Of a DNA stretch of 64,000 nucleotides, positions 44,330 to 56,702 are shown piece by piece; positions within the stretch are counted from its first letter, which is position 1; the number at the start of each line of letters is the position of its first letter. The stretch is from Dugong dugon (lineage: Eukaryota; Chordata; Mammalia; Sirenia; Dugongidae). A program made the position numbers and the translations under genes. The stretch spans positions 55,362,145 to 55,426,144 of the forward strand of contig CM057468.1 of assembly GCA_030035585.1 (NCBI GenBank), read 5' to 3'. The notes beneath the pieces are model-generated. The model made no database searches, had not been told where the DNA came from, and worked only from the letters and a program-made list of their open reading frames with translations.

Positions 44330-45475
44330 TGGCATTTGGCACAGATGATTCTCTTCATTCTAAGAACCTTTCTCGTGGCTTCTGTAATGTCACACTCTCC
44401 CAATTTTCTCTAACATCATCAATTGCTCCTTTTTTGTTTTCTTACCGGGTTCCTCCTGCTCTGCACCTGAGTCATTTTCTTTTGGATCCATACACTTTCC
44501 GTAGATGAGTTTAACATGCCCCATGATTTTAAGTGCTACCTTTATGCCATGGCCCTGACCTTTCTCAAGAACAGTAGAGTTGTTTTTTCTACCCGAATGC
44601 CTAGTGATATATCAGAATTTACGTGCAACACTGGCTTCCCCAATCGTAAACCTGCCCCTCTCCCAATATCCCCCATCTCAGTCTATGGCACCATTTGTGC
44701 TGCTGAAGTCTAAATTCTAGGAGTTATCTTTGATTCCTCTCTTTCCTTTATCCAACTCTTTAATATATCCTGTTCACTCTGTCTCCATATTATATCAAAA
44801 ATACTTCAGTTGACTCCATTTACACTATATACTCCCAATCTTGTACAAGTCACCATTCCTTCTATTTGGATTATAGCACTAGCCTTCTAATTGGTCTTTC
44901 TGCTTCTGTGTTATCTTTACTATGATATATTGCCCATATAGCAGCCAGAATGATATTTTTAAAACGTAAATTGAACTTGTCACTTCCCTGCTTAAAACTC
45001 TCCAAATGTCTTATTACTGTATCTATTTATTGCTGCACTAATTCCTGTGGCTTACAAAGCCTTATATATTCTGGCCCTCCACAATGTATCTCCCACAACT
45101 CTTCCCCTCTAGCCACACAGTCTTTCTCTCTGTTACTGATGCCCTAGGTTTGTTCCTGATAGGTAGCTTAGCTTTATATGGAATATTCTTCTACCTAATG
45201 CCCAAATGGTAAACTGTCTATTATTCTTTAAAATATTATATTAAATATTCCAACCTCAAAGAGGCCTTCCCTGACCACCTAACCCAATGTAATCACTCAA
45301 TCTCACTCTAGCACAATACCTTATTTTAATTCTATGCTTAGCTTTTTCATTATGTGATAGTTACCAAACTTCATGAGAGCAGAGAATATGTCTGTCTTGT
45401 TCACTAATGAATAGTATCTGGACAATAGGAGTTGGACATAAATCCTCACTCAATAAATAAATGGGCAGTTGGGGC
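44330..45475 (+). mobile_element. L2 LINE relic, ~1.1 kb in sense
   Basis: L2 landmarks in order: 'ccatctcagtctatggcacc', 'gttatctttgattcctctct', 'ttggattatagcactagcct', 'agcagccagaatgatatttt', 'gcttacaaagccttatatat', 'gaggccttccctgaccacct', 'agagaatatgtctgtcttgt', 'cactcaataaataaatggg'. Covers the RT C-terminal part to the 3' end. Small open frames in it are decayed. Confidence 0.8.
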
Positions 45476-45639
45476 AATATGAATTCACTGGACAGTTTGT
45501 AAGTCCTGCCAAGATAAAGGAAGAGCATATGAAAGAGATGGAGGGAGGAGTCAGGAAAGAGAGTCCAAAATATAGCTTACTTCACAGTTTTGCCTAAGCC
45601 AAGATTTTTATATTATTAGCATTTCTTTGTTATAGGCAA

Positions 45640-46250
45640 CTTGCTACTCTAACTTTGTGCTCTTTTCGTTCACACCTTCCATTTCAATTTCCACATATAT
45701 TCAGAAGACTCACAGTTTTGTATTTCAAGCCCAGATCTCTCATCTCAACTCCAAACCTCTTTAAGCAACAGCCTACTTGGTGTTTCTTCTTGGAAATCTC
45801 AAACCCACTTCAGCACTAACATGTCCCAAACGTACTCATGGTCTTCTTTCAAATTCATGTTTGAGAGATCTTCCCATGTTCCCTACCTTAGTGATGACAC
45901 CACTCTGTATCTCATTACACAAGGCACAATCAGGAACTCTTTCTTGAAACTTCTTCCTTACTCCTAAAATCCAGTATATCAGGTAGTCCTATCTACTCTT
46001 CCTAAATATTTCCTGATTTTTTCATTTCATTCCCAACTCTACCTCCTTAAAAAAAAAAAAAAAGTTGCCATTGAGTTGATTCCTACTCATAGTGACCTCA
46101 TGCTTGTCAGTGTAGAATTTGATCCATAGAGTTTTCAATGGCTAATTTTTTTTTTTTTAAATACTTCAGTGGCTTCCCAATGAATGCCCTGATCAGTGTT
46201 TTCAATGTTTCTATCCTGAGAAATCCTTCCCTGGCCTTCCTGATTAGATC
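45640..46250 (+). mobile_element. Second L2 relic, split by an AfroSINE
   Basis: 'ttcagaagactcacagtttt', 'caagcccagatctctcatct', 'cttggaaatctcaaacccac', 'tagtgatgacaccactct'; after the SINE 'cttcagtggcttcccaatga'. It repeats a segment upstream of that seen in the first L2, so the two are separate insertions. Confidence 0.62.
46056..46155 (-). mobile_element. AfroSINE, type B, 3' half only
   Basis: A15 then 'gttgccattgagttgattcc', 'actcatagtgacctcatgct', 'tccatagagttttcaatggc', ending in a T run. The tRNA-like half is missing. Confidence 0.75.
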
Positions 46251-46715
46251 AGACGCTCTGTAGCGCTGTTGACTCACAACCCATATTCCTTGAATCCTCC
46301 TCTGAGTTCACTTGCAGCTGCAGTGAAGTTTCTGTCTACACTGACCTCAAGTGCCCACATCTCTCTGCTACTCTGCCTGAAGGCTTGCAGGGGTACCACT
46401 GGACCTTGTTTAGTATATGAGTTGGCCAGCCTGAATTCACCTAGTATTTTATGCCCACAGAGGCAAACCTCAACCAGTGAGAAAAAAGAGTTGGTGGATA
46501 AATACTTCAGCTTACCCATATATCAGTGGGACAATTCTGATATGTATTCCACAGAGTCCTTTAACCCTTTAAAGGCTCTCTAGCAGAAATGAGTCTCAGT
46601 TATCCGCAGATATAGTCTACTCATTAAAGCACTCTTTATTAGGTTTTTTTTCCCTTCATGGGATCGCATTCTCTACTCCTTCACTTATGCCTCTTGGATC
46701 AATTCACAAATCAAA
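46251..46715. other. Unassigned DNA
   Basis: Open frames on both strands overlap at 46269-46583. No domain or exon structure is evident. Confidence 0.35.
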
Positions 46716-46908
46716 GTGATAATAGTTAAGTGTTTGACTGCTAAATGAAAGGTTAGCTGGTCGAACACAGTCAGAGTCACCTCAGACAAAGGCCTAGAGA
46801 CCTGCTTCTGAAGGATCGCAGCCATGAAAATCCTATGGATTGCAATTCCACTCTAAAACACATGGGTTTGCTTTAAGTCACAGTAGACTGGGTGGTAATT
46901 GGTTGGTA
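46716..46908 (+). mobile_element. AfroSINE, type B, degraded
   Basis: 'gataatagttaagtgtttga', 'aggttagctggtcgaacaca', 'gcctagagacctgcttctga', 'catgggtttgctttaagtca'. The tail is eroded ('tggtaattggttgg'). Confidence 0.78.
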
Positions 46909-48219
46909 TCCAAGTTCTTATCTCAAAGCAGGCTTTTAGAGGAATCCAAAGGATGATACCCTTTATTTTATCATGCTTCTCTGTTTCATAGCATATTTAT
47001 ATGTTGCATCTATATAGATGGATAGAAAGGGGTGTGAAATAGCATTCACCAAATGGTTACTTTTTTGGAGGATGGAATTTGGGGTGATATCTTCTTCTTT
47101 GTACTTTTCGATATTCATATTTAAGAAAAAAAGCATTACATTCTTTATAAAAACCAATGCCATAAAAAATTTGTCAGAGCCATAAAAGTTAACAAAATGA
47201 CATATTTCGCTTTTAATAAGAAAATTTCCTTAGAAAACAAACTTGTAATTTAATTTTAATTTCATATGACATGTAGGTCACTTTCCTATTCATATACTGA
47301 CTGAAGGAAATGGCTTTTTTTTTTTTTTTTTTTTAGTAGTGAGGGCATTTAATTACCACAAGCTTAAAGAGGGCCCCCTTATTCTTTGTATGAGCTTTGC
47401 TGAAGTAGAAATTGAAAAATGCAGGTGACTAAGGAGGTAGCATTTTGTCATACTCGAATTTTTCTTAAAATAGATTTAAAGTAAATGTTAGTTGGTCTCC
47501 ATTCTGAGTCTAAATTAGAAAGCAGCTAATTATCTCAGTGATTGTATTTCATAGTATAACCATTAGAATTTTATAGGCGCTTTTTAGCTGCTATAAACAA
47601 ACATTTTAAAGAGGAAGTAATGCTACTATATTTAGACAAAGTGTTATTGAAATGTGGACCTCAAGCTAATATGAGGTTAACAACTTTTCCTCTCTTTTTG
47701 TCACTGAAGGTAAAGTAAAAATAGAAAATGCAAAGGATTTAATCCAGTCAGTATGATCCCAACAGAGATTCAGAATTTCATTACGGTTAAACTGGCACTG
47801 TGAAACTGTCTTTTTTTTACAACTGATAAAGCAGTCATAAAGCAATCTCTGCTTTTTAAAATAAAATGTTTCAAGGGAATTAGGTCCATGTGAGCTTCAG
47901 AGAATAGGTATTTAGGGGTCTTGGGTTTTAAGAATGGGTTTTTAATTAATACCAAACACAAGCCTTTTTTGTTAAAAGAAAAAAAAAAAAAAAAACTTCC
48001 ACCGAAGCCATGGACCAACCTTCTTATTTGTTTTGACTCTAAAAGATTAATCGTAATAAATCACTAAAATATTATGTTATGGAAATACAAAGTCTTGTAA
48101 GAATCTCTGGAGTCAGAAGATATGGGTCTAGTAATAAATCAAATGCATTTTTGTTCTATTCAATTTTTAAAGATTAAAAATGTTAGTATTTTATTTTTAA
48201 AGAGGTGAGACAATGAAAA
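46909..48219. other. Unassigned DNA with poly(T)/poly(A) runs
   Basis: T22 near 47313 and A18 near 47979. No family recognised around them. Confidence 0.4.
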
Positions 48220-48680
48220 TACTCATGCACCGCTAGGGGACCTAAAGAGTGGGAAAACCTTAATGTGCATCCCTTTTACACAGCTTTCCACTTCAAGATA
48301 ATTATCCTATGAGGGGAAAAGCCTAAAAGCATAAACACAAGAGTGTTCCCATAGTATGGCTTATTACAACCAGAACTACTATTATTTTTTAAAGAAAATA
48401 ACCTTAAATGATCAACAATAAAATAGTGTTAGTAAATGATATTGCATCTATGTAATGAAAGGCTAGTTAGTCTCTAGAAATAACAATAAAACCAATAATC
48501 GTTAATAGAAAAATGTTCATAATCTATCGTTAAGAGAAAAAAATATGTTTCTAAAAGTACATAAGATATAATGTCATCTTTAGTAAGGATATGAATGTGT
48601 ATACCTAGAAAAAGTCTCAATGATATACACAAAACTATAAATAGTGATTGATTCACTGAAATGATAAGATTAGAGGGTCT
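48220..48680 (+). mobile_element. L1 3' UTR relic
   Basis: 'aggggaaaagcctaaaagca', 'gtaatgaaaggctagttagt', 'gaaaaatgttcataatctat' and 'gttaagagaaaaaaatatgt' follow the order of an L1M 3' UTR. Confidence 0.5.
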
Positions 48681-48783
48681 CCCATCTTTCTTTTAAACAA
48701 CACCCACTCATTACTTATCAACATGATTAGATTCCAAAGACCAGATTGTTATACAAAAATCAATGGTATGTGAAAATGGAGGA

Positions 48784-48895
48784 TGACCACATCAGATCAC
48801 AAAATGGAGGATGACTACATCATTACATAACTGCCAAACTACTGAGAATAATGGCCCAGCCAAGCTGACACATAACATTAGTCATCACAGCCAGT
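48784..48895 (-). mobile_element. Family A LTR fragment
   Basis: Matches the inner edge of the LTR at 50784-51282: 'catcagatcacaaaatggag' occurs in both, followed by a similar 'gagaataatggcccagccaa' / 'gggaatcatggcctagccaa' block. Only the first ~110 bp of the LTR (in its own sense) remain. Confidence 0.6.
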
Positions 48896-49127
48896 GTTAC
48901 TCTTGCCTCACACCTCAGGTTCATTACTGCCAGATGTATGTCATTAATGCACAAAATAGTCAGATAGTAAATTTTTTACTAATGTAAATGTGAAAAATTG
49001 GATAATGAGATATTCAATAAGTGAGGAGTAGGTGTATCAGTATTTTCTAATTTTTGTATAATGACAATATATTACTTCTATAACAAAAATATTAAAGAAC
49101 ATTAAAAGCTGAAAAAGTAAGACAATT

Positions 49128-49375
49128 CAACTATTTATAGTTGTGTGACCTTAGATAAGTTGCTTAATTTCCCTTTTTCATATTACACTAAAAGTTAACT
49201 GAGAAGATACATTTTAAAGCATAGTACAGATTGAGCATGTCATAAATTCTTGATAAATTTGACTTTTAGGGGACTTGACTCTTGGTAATGCCTCTGCCAC
49301 GATTTAGGTGTGTGATCTTGAACAAATTATTTAACTTCCCTGTGTTTTATTTAATTTATGTATAATATTAAGAAG
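49128..49375 (+). mobile_element. Two adjacent MIR fragments
   Basis: First: 'tgtgtgaccttagataagtt' with 'gcttaatttccctttttcat' (49128-49250). Second: 'tgtgtgatcttgaacaaatt' with 'atttaacttccctgtgtttt' (49265-49375). The same MIR core occurs twice, so two insertions or a local duplication. Confidence 0.55.
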
Positions 49376-49814
49376 CTATGCTGATTTTAAGGCCTCTACT
49401 TCAATTATTATACTTTATGGAGAGTATAGTATAGCAAACTGGATGCAGTAATATTATTTTCAATATATTTAATTTGAATTTAAAGATATTTGTATACATT
49501 AGGAGAAAGAGACAAAAAAGGGCAGAAAGTGGGCTTTTATCAATCTGAAGGAAAGCTCATCACTAGATTACAAACACATCCCTATCTGAAGTCCATATGA
49601 GCTTTATTCAGTCTACAATATGGAAAAGTTGGAAGGATGTGGGGAGATGAAGAAGTTTGCCAGAACATCCCTAGAAAAGAACTGAGCAAGGGGCAACTCA
49701 ACTTTTGTAGCTTGTTAAAAGGTGGCTGCACTGCTGGTCACTTTCATGGACCCTTTGGAAAAACATTAAAGGCAGACATTTCAATTATTAATCTTAAGGA
49801 TATTTAGAAAACAG
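49376..49814. other. Unassigned DNA
   Basis: AT-rich. Could be an upstream part of the L1 but not recognisable. Confidence 0.35.
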
Positions 49815-50319
49815 AAATAAAGATATATGCACACCTATGTTCATTGCAGCATTATTCGCAATAGCAAAATGATGGAAACAACCTAAGTGCCCATCAATGA
49901 ATGAATGGATAAACAAGTTGTACTACATACATACAATGGAATTTTATGCAGCTATAAAGAATGAGTTCTCCAAACATCTTATAACATTATTCTGAGTCAA
50001 ATAAGCAAACACAAAAGGAAAAATATTGTGTTTTCTCACTTTTTAAAAAAAGACAAGAATAGGTATACATACAGAAAGCAACATTCTTTGGTGGTTGGTT
50101 ACCAGGGATGGGAAGGAGAGGAAACGAGCACCACTTTCTAGATAGTAGACACTTGCTGTTTTTGGTGATGGGAAAGGCAATACTCAGTATGGGTGAAATC
50201 TGAACAACCTGATCAAGGTAACTGATTACACTGAGAAGTCCACAAGAATAAGGGACAATTTTGGTAAATGCTATAACATATACAATTTTGCAACAATAGT
50301 TATAACAACAAAAAAAATG

Positions 50320-50480
50320 TGTGTGGTTACATAGGAAGATACGTATGCATATATGTATATAGGATGGCATATGTGAGTATATGGGTTTGCATGTATAGGT
50401 GTATCTATAAGCATATGTATATACATGTTTGTATGTGCTGCATATATACTCATATATATATAATAAAGTACGTAGGGGGA
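50320..50480. repeat. TATG/CATA-rich simple repeat
   Basis: Imperfect alternation of tatgtata, catatg and gtatat units inside the L1 3' UTR. Read as protein it gives Tyr/Ile/His/Met-rich nonsense. Confidence 0.85.
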
Positions 50481-50783
50481 ATATGTACACATATATCCTA
50501 GACATAACGAAACACCTCATAGAAATGTTTTATTGGGTTTGAAAGTTTAGGATCATAGTCTCATGAGACAACTTGGTCAATTGGCATAACATAGTTCATA
50601 AAGATAATGTTCTACATTCTAGTTTGGTGAGTAGTGTCTGGGATCTTAAAAGCTTGCAAGCAGCCATCTAAGATACAACTATTGGTCTGTACTTGTATGG
50701 AGCAAGAAAGAAAGAAGAAAACCAAAGACCCAATGAAGAAACTAGCTTACAGGATTAATAGCCCACACAAACCACAGCCTCAT

Positions 50784-51282
50784 TGTCTTAGTTATCTATA
50801 TTATGTTAAAGTGTTATAGTGTTGCTATAACAGAAATACCACAAGTGGATGACTTTAACAAAGAAAAATTTATTCTCTCACAGTCTAGGAGGTTAGAAGT
50901 CTGAATTCAGAGGGTTGGCTTTGGGGCAAGGTCCTTGTCATCAGTCTTCCCCTGGGTCTAGGAGTGTCTCAGCACAGGGACCCCTGGTCCAAAGGATGTG
51001 CTCCTCTCCCTGCCTTTCTTTCTTGGTGGTATGAGGTCCTTCTCCTCTCTGGTTGATTCCTTCTTTAATATCTCAAAAGAGATTAACTCAAGATACAACC
51101 TAATCCTGCCTCATTAACATAACTGCCTTTACTCCTGCCTCATTGATATCATAGAGGTTAGGATTTACAATACATGTGATAATCACATCAGATCACAAAA
51201 TGGAGGACAACCACACAATACTGGGAATCATGGCCTAGCCAAGTTGATACACATTTTGGGGGACAAAATTCAGTCCATAACA
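50784..51282 (-). mobile_element. Solo MaLR/ERVL-type LTR, family A copy 3, 5-bp target duplication
   Basis: Reads TGTCTTAGTTATC at the left and ends 'cagtccataaca', the complement of TG...CA LTR ends. The pentamer 'ctcat' flanks it at 50779-50783 and 51283-51287. 'acagaaataccacaagtgg' and 'gaaaaatttattctctcaca' mark the antisense LTR 3' end. No viral genes remain beside it. Confidence 0.94.
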
Positions 51283-51812
51283 CTCATCCATCCTGAGACT
51301 AGAGGAATTAGATGGTGCTTGGCTACCACTACTGACCGTTCCAACTAGTGACACAATAAAGGGTCCCGGATAGAATAGGAGAAGAATGTAGAACAAAACT
51401 CAAATTCCTAAAAAAGTCCAGACTTATTGGACTGGTAGAGACTAGAGGAACTCTTGAGACATTGCTCTGAGATACCCTTTAACCTTGGTACTGTAGCCAC
51501 TCCCAGAGGTCACCATTCAGCCAAATAATACATTGGCTCGTAAGATAAAAGAAAATCACCCGTGAGTACTGTGCTCCTTTAAATAATCATTTATATGAGA
51601 CCAAACAGTCAACATTTATCCTAAAGCAAACATGAGAAGGTAAGTGGGGGAGGAGCAATGAAGCTAGATAAATAGAAACAGGACAACCAGAATAGAAACA
51701 ATGAAAATGCTGACACATTGTGAAAAAAATGTAACATATATCAAAATTGTTAAATGGAAAACAAATTTACTGTGTAAACTTTCATCAATACACAATAAAA
51801 TATCATAAAAAA

Positions 51813-52363
51813 AAAAGAAAACAGAAATAAGTTCCAGCACAGCATGGTGAGTCCCCGAGCATGAGGCCCAGGGCAGCTACCTCAATAATTCTATTCAAGA
51901 AATGGGCCAAGCAAATAGATAATTACAAAATCTCCCAGCCCTGAGTAGCGTGGAAATTCCTGCTGTTCCTGGTTCCTGAATTGGTTTTGAGAAGGGAGGA
52001 TGGAAAATATATGGTATTTGTGGCATCAGACACATCTTGCTCTTTTGTAGAAATGTAGATGAATACTAGATACATCCTTGTTGAATAGAAATGCATTTAA
52101 GTGGGAATGAAGAGTTAGTGAAAGAAACTGGGTGTAACAAGAATATTATTTCTTCGTGTTTCAATGGAAAGTAGTCATGGCTTCCTTTATTTATGCCCAA
52201 ATGAAACAAGAACAGGAAGAGATGGTATAATGAACAAAATGTTTCCTGAATTGACAGTGAGGGAACTTGGGTTCTAGTCCTAGATTATCCATGAACAATG
52301 TAACTTTTTGTAAATAATATCATGCCAAAAGACTTACTCTAGACAAATAAGGACTTTGCACTA
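51813..52363. other. Unassigned DNA
   Basis: A weak MIR-like phrase ('ggaacttgggttctagtcct') lies near 52262. Otherwise nothing recognised. Confidence 0.4.
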
Positions 52364-52632
52364 TATGTTAGTTTCCAGTGGCTGCTGTAACAAATTATCA
52401 CAAACATGGTGGCTCAAAACAACAGAAATTTATTCTCTCACATTTCTTGAGACCAGAAGTCTGAAATTAGTTTCACTGGGCTGGAATCAAAGTGTTAGCA
52501 GGGTCAGGTTTCCTCTGGAGACTCTAGGGGAGAATCCATTCCTTGTCTTTTCCAGCTTCTTGTAGCTATCGGCATTCTGTGGCTTATGGCTGCATCACTC
52601 CAGTGTCTGCCTTTGTGTTTACATGGCCTTCT

Positions 52633-52674
<42 letters not shown>

Positions 52675-52915
52675 TGCTTGTGTGTGTGAACCTCCCTCTC
52701 TGCTTCTCTCTTATATGGATATATGTGACAGCAATTAGGGCTCACCCGGATAATCCAGGATAATCTCCCCATCTCAAGATCCTTAACTTAATCACATCTG
52801 CGAAGGCTCCTTTTCCATACGAGTAACATTTACAGCTTTCAGGGATTAGGATGTGGATATCTTTGGTGGTGGTGGTGGTGATGGCTAATTTTCAGCCTAC
52901 TATACACTAGGTGAT
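52364..52915 (-). mobile_element. MLT1 (A/B-like) LTR, near complete
   Basis: Antisense order: 'tggctgctgtaacaaattat', 'aacaacagaaatttattctc', 'ttgtagctatcggcattctg', 'acatggccttctcctgtgtg', 'aattagggctcacccggata', 'ttaacttaatcacatctgcg'. A (TG)n has expanded inside it. Confidence 0.82.
52635..52673. repeat. (TG)n microsatellite inside MLT1
   Basis: 39 bp of uninterrupted TG, then tctgcttgtgtgtgtg. MLT1 antisense normally has a short tgtgtgtctgtgtcc motif here, the likely seed. Confidence 0.97.
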
Positions 52916-53872
52916 GGACAAGGTCTAGGTTTATAATTCAGTGACTCTCTAGGGAGAAGTATTTTGTTTTTTAAAAAGTCCATGGAGTCCTAGTCACAGA
53001 ATACAAAATCAAATGGAACTCTTCAGGGTCCATTCTACCTCTCTACCCACCCAAACACTACCTAATTCTGATAAAAGATACGAATGTGTTTTTTATAAAA
53101 AATTAGTTTACTCCTTTAATTATATCAAAGAATAGTTAAAATGAGACATTCTAAAACTTATTCCTACAAAGGAAGCGATGTGGACAGCTCATCAAATATC
53201 TAACTCAGAACATATATTTTAAAGTTTTTAAAAATAAAAATAATGAGATGTTTCTGCCATCTTTACTACCAGATCTGAAATTCACTGAGGGTAGAAAAAT
53301 TAAGAAAGAGTCATAATGTGTTTTGAAAACAACAGAGAGCCCTCTAATGACTGCCAAAATAAAACACGTTAAAATGGACTGTGAGATGTAGGCCTTTATT
53401 TCAATTTCAAAAGTACGCAACGCTAGCAGATCAATACAAATATTATCTTTTTTTTTTTTTACATGACACATTTATAGGCCTCTCTGTTATAAATGGTCAA
53501 TGGGAAAAAATAATAAATAGAAAATTTAGTTGCATAGTACAATTTCAGGATTAATTTCTCTCCAAGGTCAAATGGAGGAATCTAGAACTCCTAGCAGTGA
53601 TTTCCTGAGACTCTTCCAGACAGTCTGACTGATGGATAAGATTGGATTCAATGGAGATTCAATAGAGCATTCAAACAAAATTGTAAGTGGAGAGCAAAGA
53701 TTCCATTAATCATTCGACTAGGCTCTGATCCCAGGCCAAAAGAAGTGAAATATAAGACTGGTCAGCGTTCAGTCTAAGATTTGCAGTGCTTTAAAGAGAT
53801 TGCCCTGGTTTATTGTGAGGTTTAATATTCTCTAACTTTACTGGCATTTCCAAGGCTCTATTATATATACTA
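52916..53872. other. Unassigned DNA
   Basis: AT-rich. No repeat or exon recognised. Confidence 0.4.
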
Positions 53873-54083
53873 AGGAGCCCTCGTGGTGCAGTGGTTAAAG
53901 TGCTTACCTGCTAACTGAAAGTCTGCGGTTCAAACCCACAATTTCTCTGTGGGAGAAAGATGCGGCGTTCTGCCTCTGTAAAGATTTACAGCCTTGCAAA
54001 CCCTATCAGGCAGTTCTGCTCTGTCTTATAGGGTTGCTATGAGTCAGAATCAGCTTGATGGCAGTGGGTTTCGCTTTGGTTTT
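53873..54083 (+). mobile_element. AfroSINE, long form
   Basis: 'aggagccctcgtggtgcagt', 'gcggttcaaacccacaattt' (B-box region), 'tctgtaaagatttacagcct', 'cagtgggtttcgctttggtt'. Complete, but target duplication not clear. Confidence 0.93.
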
Positions 54084-54234
54084 AGCACCCCACCAACACC
54101 ATTACCATCATGAATTTGTAATAATGAGCTGCAATTCTTATGGCAATTCTGGGATATAGTGAGTGAAGAAAGGTACATAACATTCCATATGATATTCTAT
54201 TTTTCTCCCAAGTACTTCTTAAAGTCTTAAAAAC

Positions 54235-54350
54235 AACATTCATTCATTCAATATTTATAGAGTAAGACCTCTACCATGTGGAAAACACTAGGGATAGTTA
54301 GACTTAATCTTTGTCCTCAGAAATTCCCAACTAATCAAAGCAGACACTTA
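54235..54350 (-). mobile_element. L2 3' end relic
   Basis: 'cattcattcattcaatattt', 'acctctaccatgtggaaaac' and 'taatctttgtcctcagaaat' correspond to the antisense L2 terminus. Confidence 0.5.
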
Positions 54351-55192
54351 AAAAAACGAGAATGATAAAACTATGAGGTGCATGAACAGTTATGAACAGA
54401 GAGACAAGTTGATTAAGTCTGCTGGAAAAAAAGTAATGTCTGTGTGGGTGGGGAGAATACCCAAATAATGTGGGGTAAGATGTGAACAAGTGTAGAGTTT
54501 GATGATGTTGGATAACAAAGAATCAATTGATTTCTTCCTTGGATACAGGAGTTAAGGAAGAGATGGATTTTGTAAATAAGTGTGCATTTTCAGTGTTAAG
54601 GAGGAATTCTGAAAACCTCACATCAAATGGCCTTTTAATAAAATAAAATATGAAGTTCCCCATTTAATGTAATGGAAATGGAAATTGGATGAATGTTTAG
54701 AGGAACATAAGAATAATTTTAAATAGTTCAAAATGGAATTCATGGACAATAGAAATATGGAAAACAAAATCCATGACGTCTGAACAAGAGGATTACTAAG
54801 CAGTAATGGGACCCAACTCGATAATTTTAACTATGTAGTAGAAAAAAATAGTATTATTATGTAAGTAGCCAAGTAATTAGAGCAGACTCAATAAATATTA
54901 GAGATTTCCTAGTGCTAGAGATTGTCAAGGAGAGAAGACTAAAGGTTTGATAAAGGATGGATTCACTGGGGGCAGTAACGAGGGCATTATCAAAATGACT
55001 GAATGTGGAAATAATTCTGAGAGAGAACAGGTTTAAGTAGGAAATGGAGTAAACAGTCAGGGAAACCAGTATAAAGTTAAGTAACAAGAGATCATAATGA
55101 AGGCAGAGAAAGATGTAGCTCATCAAAAAGATGGGGAGAGGTGAGAACGAAGTGGTTAGATGCAGAGAAGAGACCTGTAGAGTTTAAGATCA
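54351..55192. other. Unassigned purine-rich DNA
   Basis: Possibly more L2 in antisense, given the texture ('aggatggattcactgggggc'), but not supportable. Confidence 0.35.
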
Positions 55193-55384
55193 GGATGGTG
55201 CAAACAGTTTATGAGCTCAGCTGCTAAGCAAACAGAAGTTTGAGTTCACTCAGAGACTCCTGGGAAGAAAGACCTGGAGATCTACTTCTGAACAATCAGG
55301 CACTGTAACCCTGAGGAGCACAGTTCTACTATGACACACTTGGTGTCTCCATGAGTCTTAATTAACTCCAAGACAACTGGTTAA
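55193..55384 (+). mobile_element. AfroSINE, type B
   Basis: 'gatggtgcaaacagtttatg', 'aagtttgagttcactcagag', 'gacctggagatctacttctg', 'acacacttggtgtctccatg'. Confidence 0.8.
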
Positions 55385-55572
55385 GATCTGGCAGGTCGAC
55401 CAGTTTCGAGTACAGATTTTTCATTAAGTAGTCTGAAGCATTGAGGATGATGAAACCTGCATGGCTGAGTTAATCAAATGTGTTGATGCATTGAGGCCAG
55501 GACAGAGATGATAATGAAAAGCCTAGAGCTGAATTCATTGAATATAGTGAAGAACTATCATGGAGGTCAATA

Positions 55573-55782
55573 ATCCCAAACCAAAGCCACTGGCGTCCAG
55601 TAGATTCTGACTCATAGCCACCCTGCAAGACAGAGTATAACTGCCCTATAGGGTTTCCAAGGCTGTAAATCTTTACTGAGGCAGACTGCCACATCTTTCT
55701 CCAGCTGAGCAGCTGGTAGGTTTGAACCACTGACCTTTAGGTTAGCAGCTGAGTGCTTAACCACTGCACCACCAGGACTCTG
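55573..55782 (-). mobile_element. AfroSINE, long form, 13-bp target duplication
   Basis: 'gacagagtataactgcccta', 'gaggcagactgccacatctt', 'taaccactgcaccaccagga'. Flanks 'atggaggtcaata' (55560-55572) and 'atgtaggtcaata' (55783-55795) differ at one base. Confidence 0.96.
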
Positions 55783-56702
55783 ATGTAGGTCAATAGCCAT
55801 TTGTAAACATTAAGCTAGGGTAGGAAATTCCTTCATTTATTCCACAAATATCTGTGCCTGACATATTTTATGTACTGTAAACACAGCAGTAAACAAAATA
55901 TATGAAGTTCATATTCTTATAGAATACATATTCTATTTGGACAAACAGACAATAAAAAAATGAACAAGAAAAGTAATATGTTGGTGGTGGCAATGGCTAT
56001 GAAGAAAAGTAAAGCAGGCTATTACACAGGCTTAGAGAAGGACTCAAATATGAGATACCATTTGACGTTAGAATTGAGCCTGACAGAAGTAAGGAGAAAG
56101 CTGTGCTAATGTCTATAGGAAGAATGCTTCAAACAAAGAAAAAAAATACAGAAAAACTGGGGGAGGAGCATGCTTTGAATTTATGAAGTATAGCAAGGAG
56201 GAAAATGTGACAGGAGCACAAAAAGCCTGGGAGTCAGGCAAAAGTAGGCAATACTATGAGAGAGCAGGAGGAGGTTTATATTGTTGGCCTTCTTAGGCTG
56301 AGATAATAGCTTCAGATTTTACTGTGAATTAAATGGAAATCTGGCAGCTTGAGTAGTAGACTTTAGGAAGGGAAAGAATAAAGCCAGGGAGAAAAATTGG
56401 GAGGATAATTTAATAATCCATTGGGCAATGTTGATGACTTGGGCTAGGGTAGTTTAAATAGGGAAGATGGTAAGTGGTTAGATACTGACTACATATTACC
56501 AATAAATTGGAGGTGGTGAGAGAGAGGAGTCAACATTGACTCTAAGGTTTTTGGAACAACAATAACAAAAAAACTGGAAGAATGGAATTGGCTTTGACTG
56601 AGTTAGGGAATACTGGGAGATGGGCAGGTATGAGGGTGAAGAAAAAGCAATAATTCATTTTTGGTTATGTTAAGTTTAAGAAGTCTATTAGATATCTAAC
56701 TA

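Larger units (their letters stand above)
49815..51812 (+). mobile_element. Afrotherian L1 3' end, ~1.5 kb, split by a solo LTR
   Basis: Left part: 'tcattgcagcattattcgca', 'gatggaaacaacctaagtgc', 'tggttggttaccagggatgg', 'gttctacattctagtttggt', 'ggatcttaaaagcttgcaag'. Right part after the LTR: 'gaattagatggtgcttggct', 'gcatt'-free middle, 'tgtgtaaactttcatcaata' and a terminal A-run. Same UTR family as at 12204-12673. Minus- and plus-strand open frames at 49987-50520 are artefacts of the embedded AT repeat. Confidence 0.82.

Noticed and set aside
49987-50520. 177-codon minus-strand open frame, Tyr/Ile/His-rich
   Set aside because: It crosses an L1 3' UTR and an alternating TATG simple repeat. 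The composition is a product of the repeat, and a plus-strand frame overlaps it in the same way.
52584-52772. Minus-strand frame with a Thr-His run
   Set aside because: Translation of the (TG)n microsatellite within MLT1.
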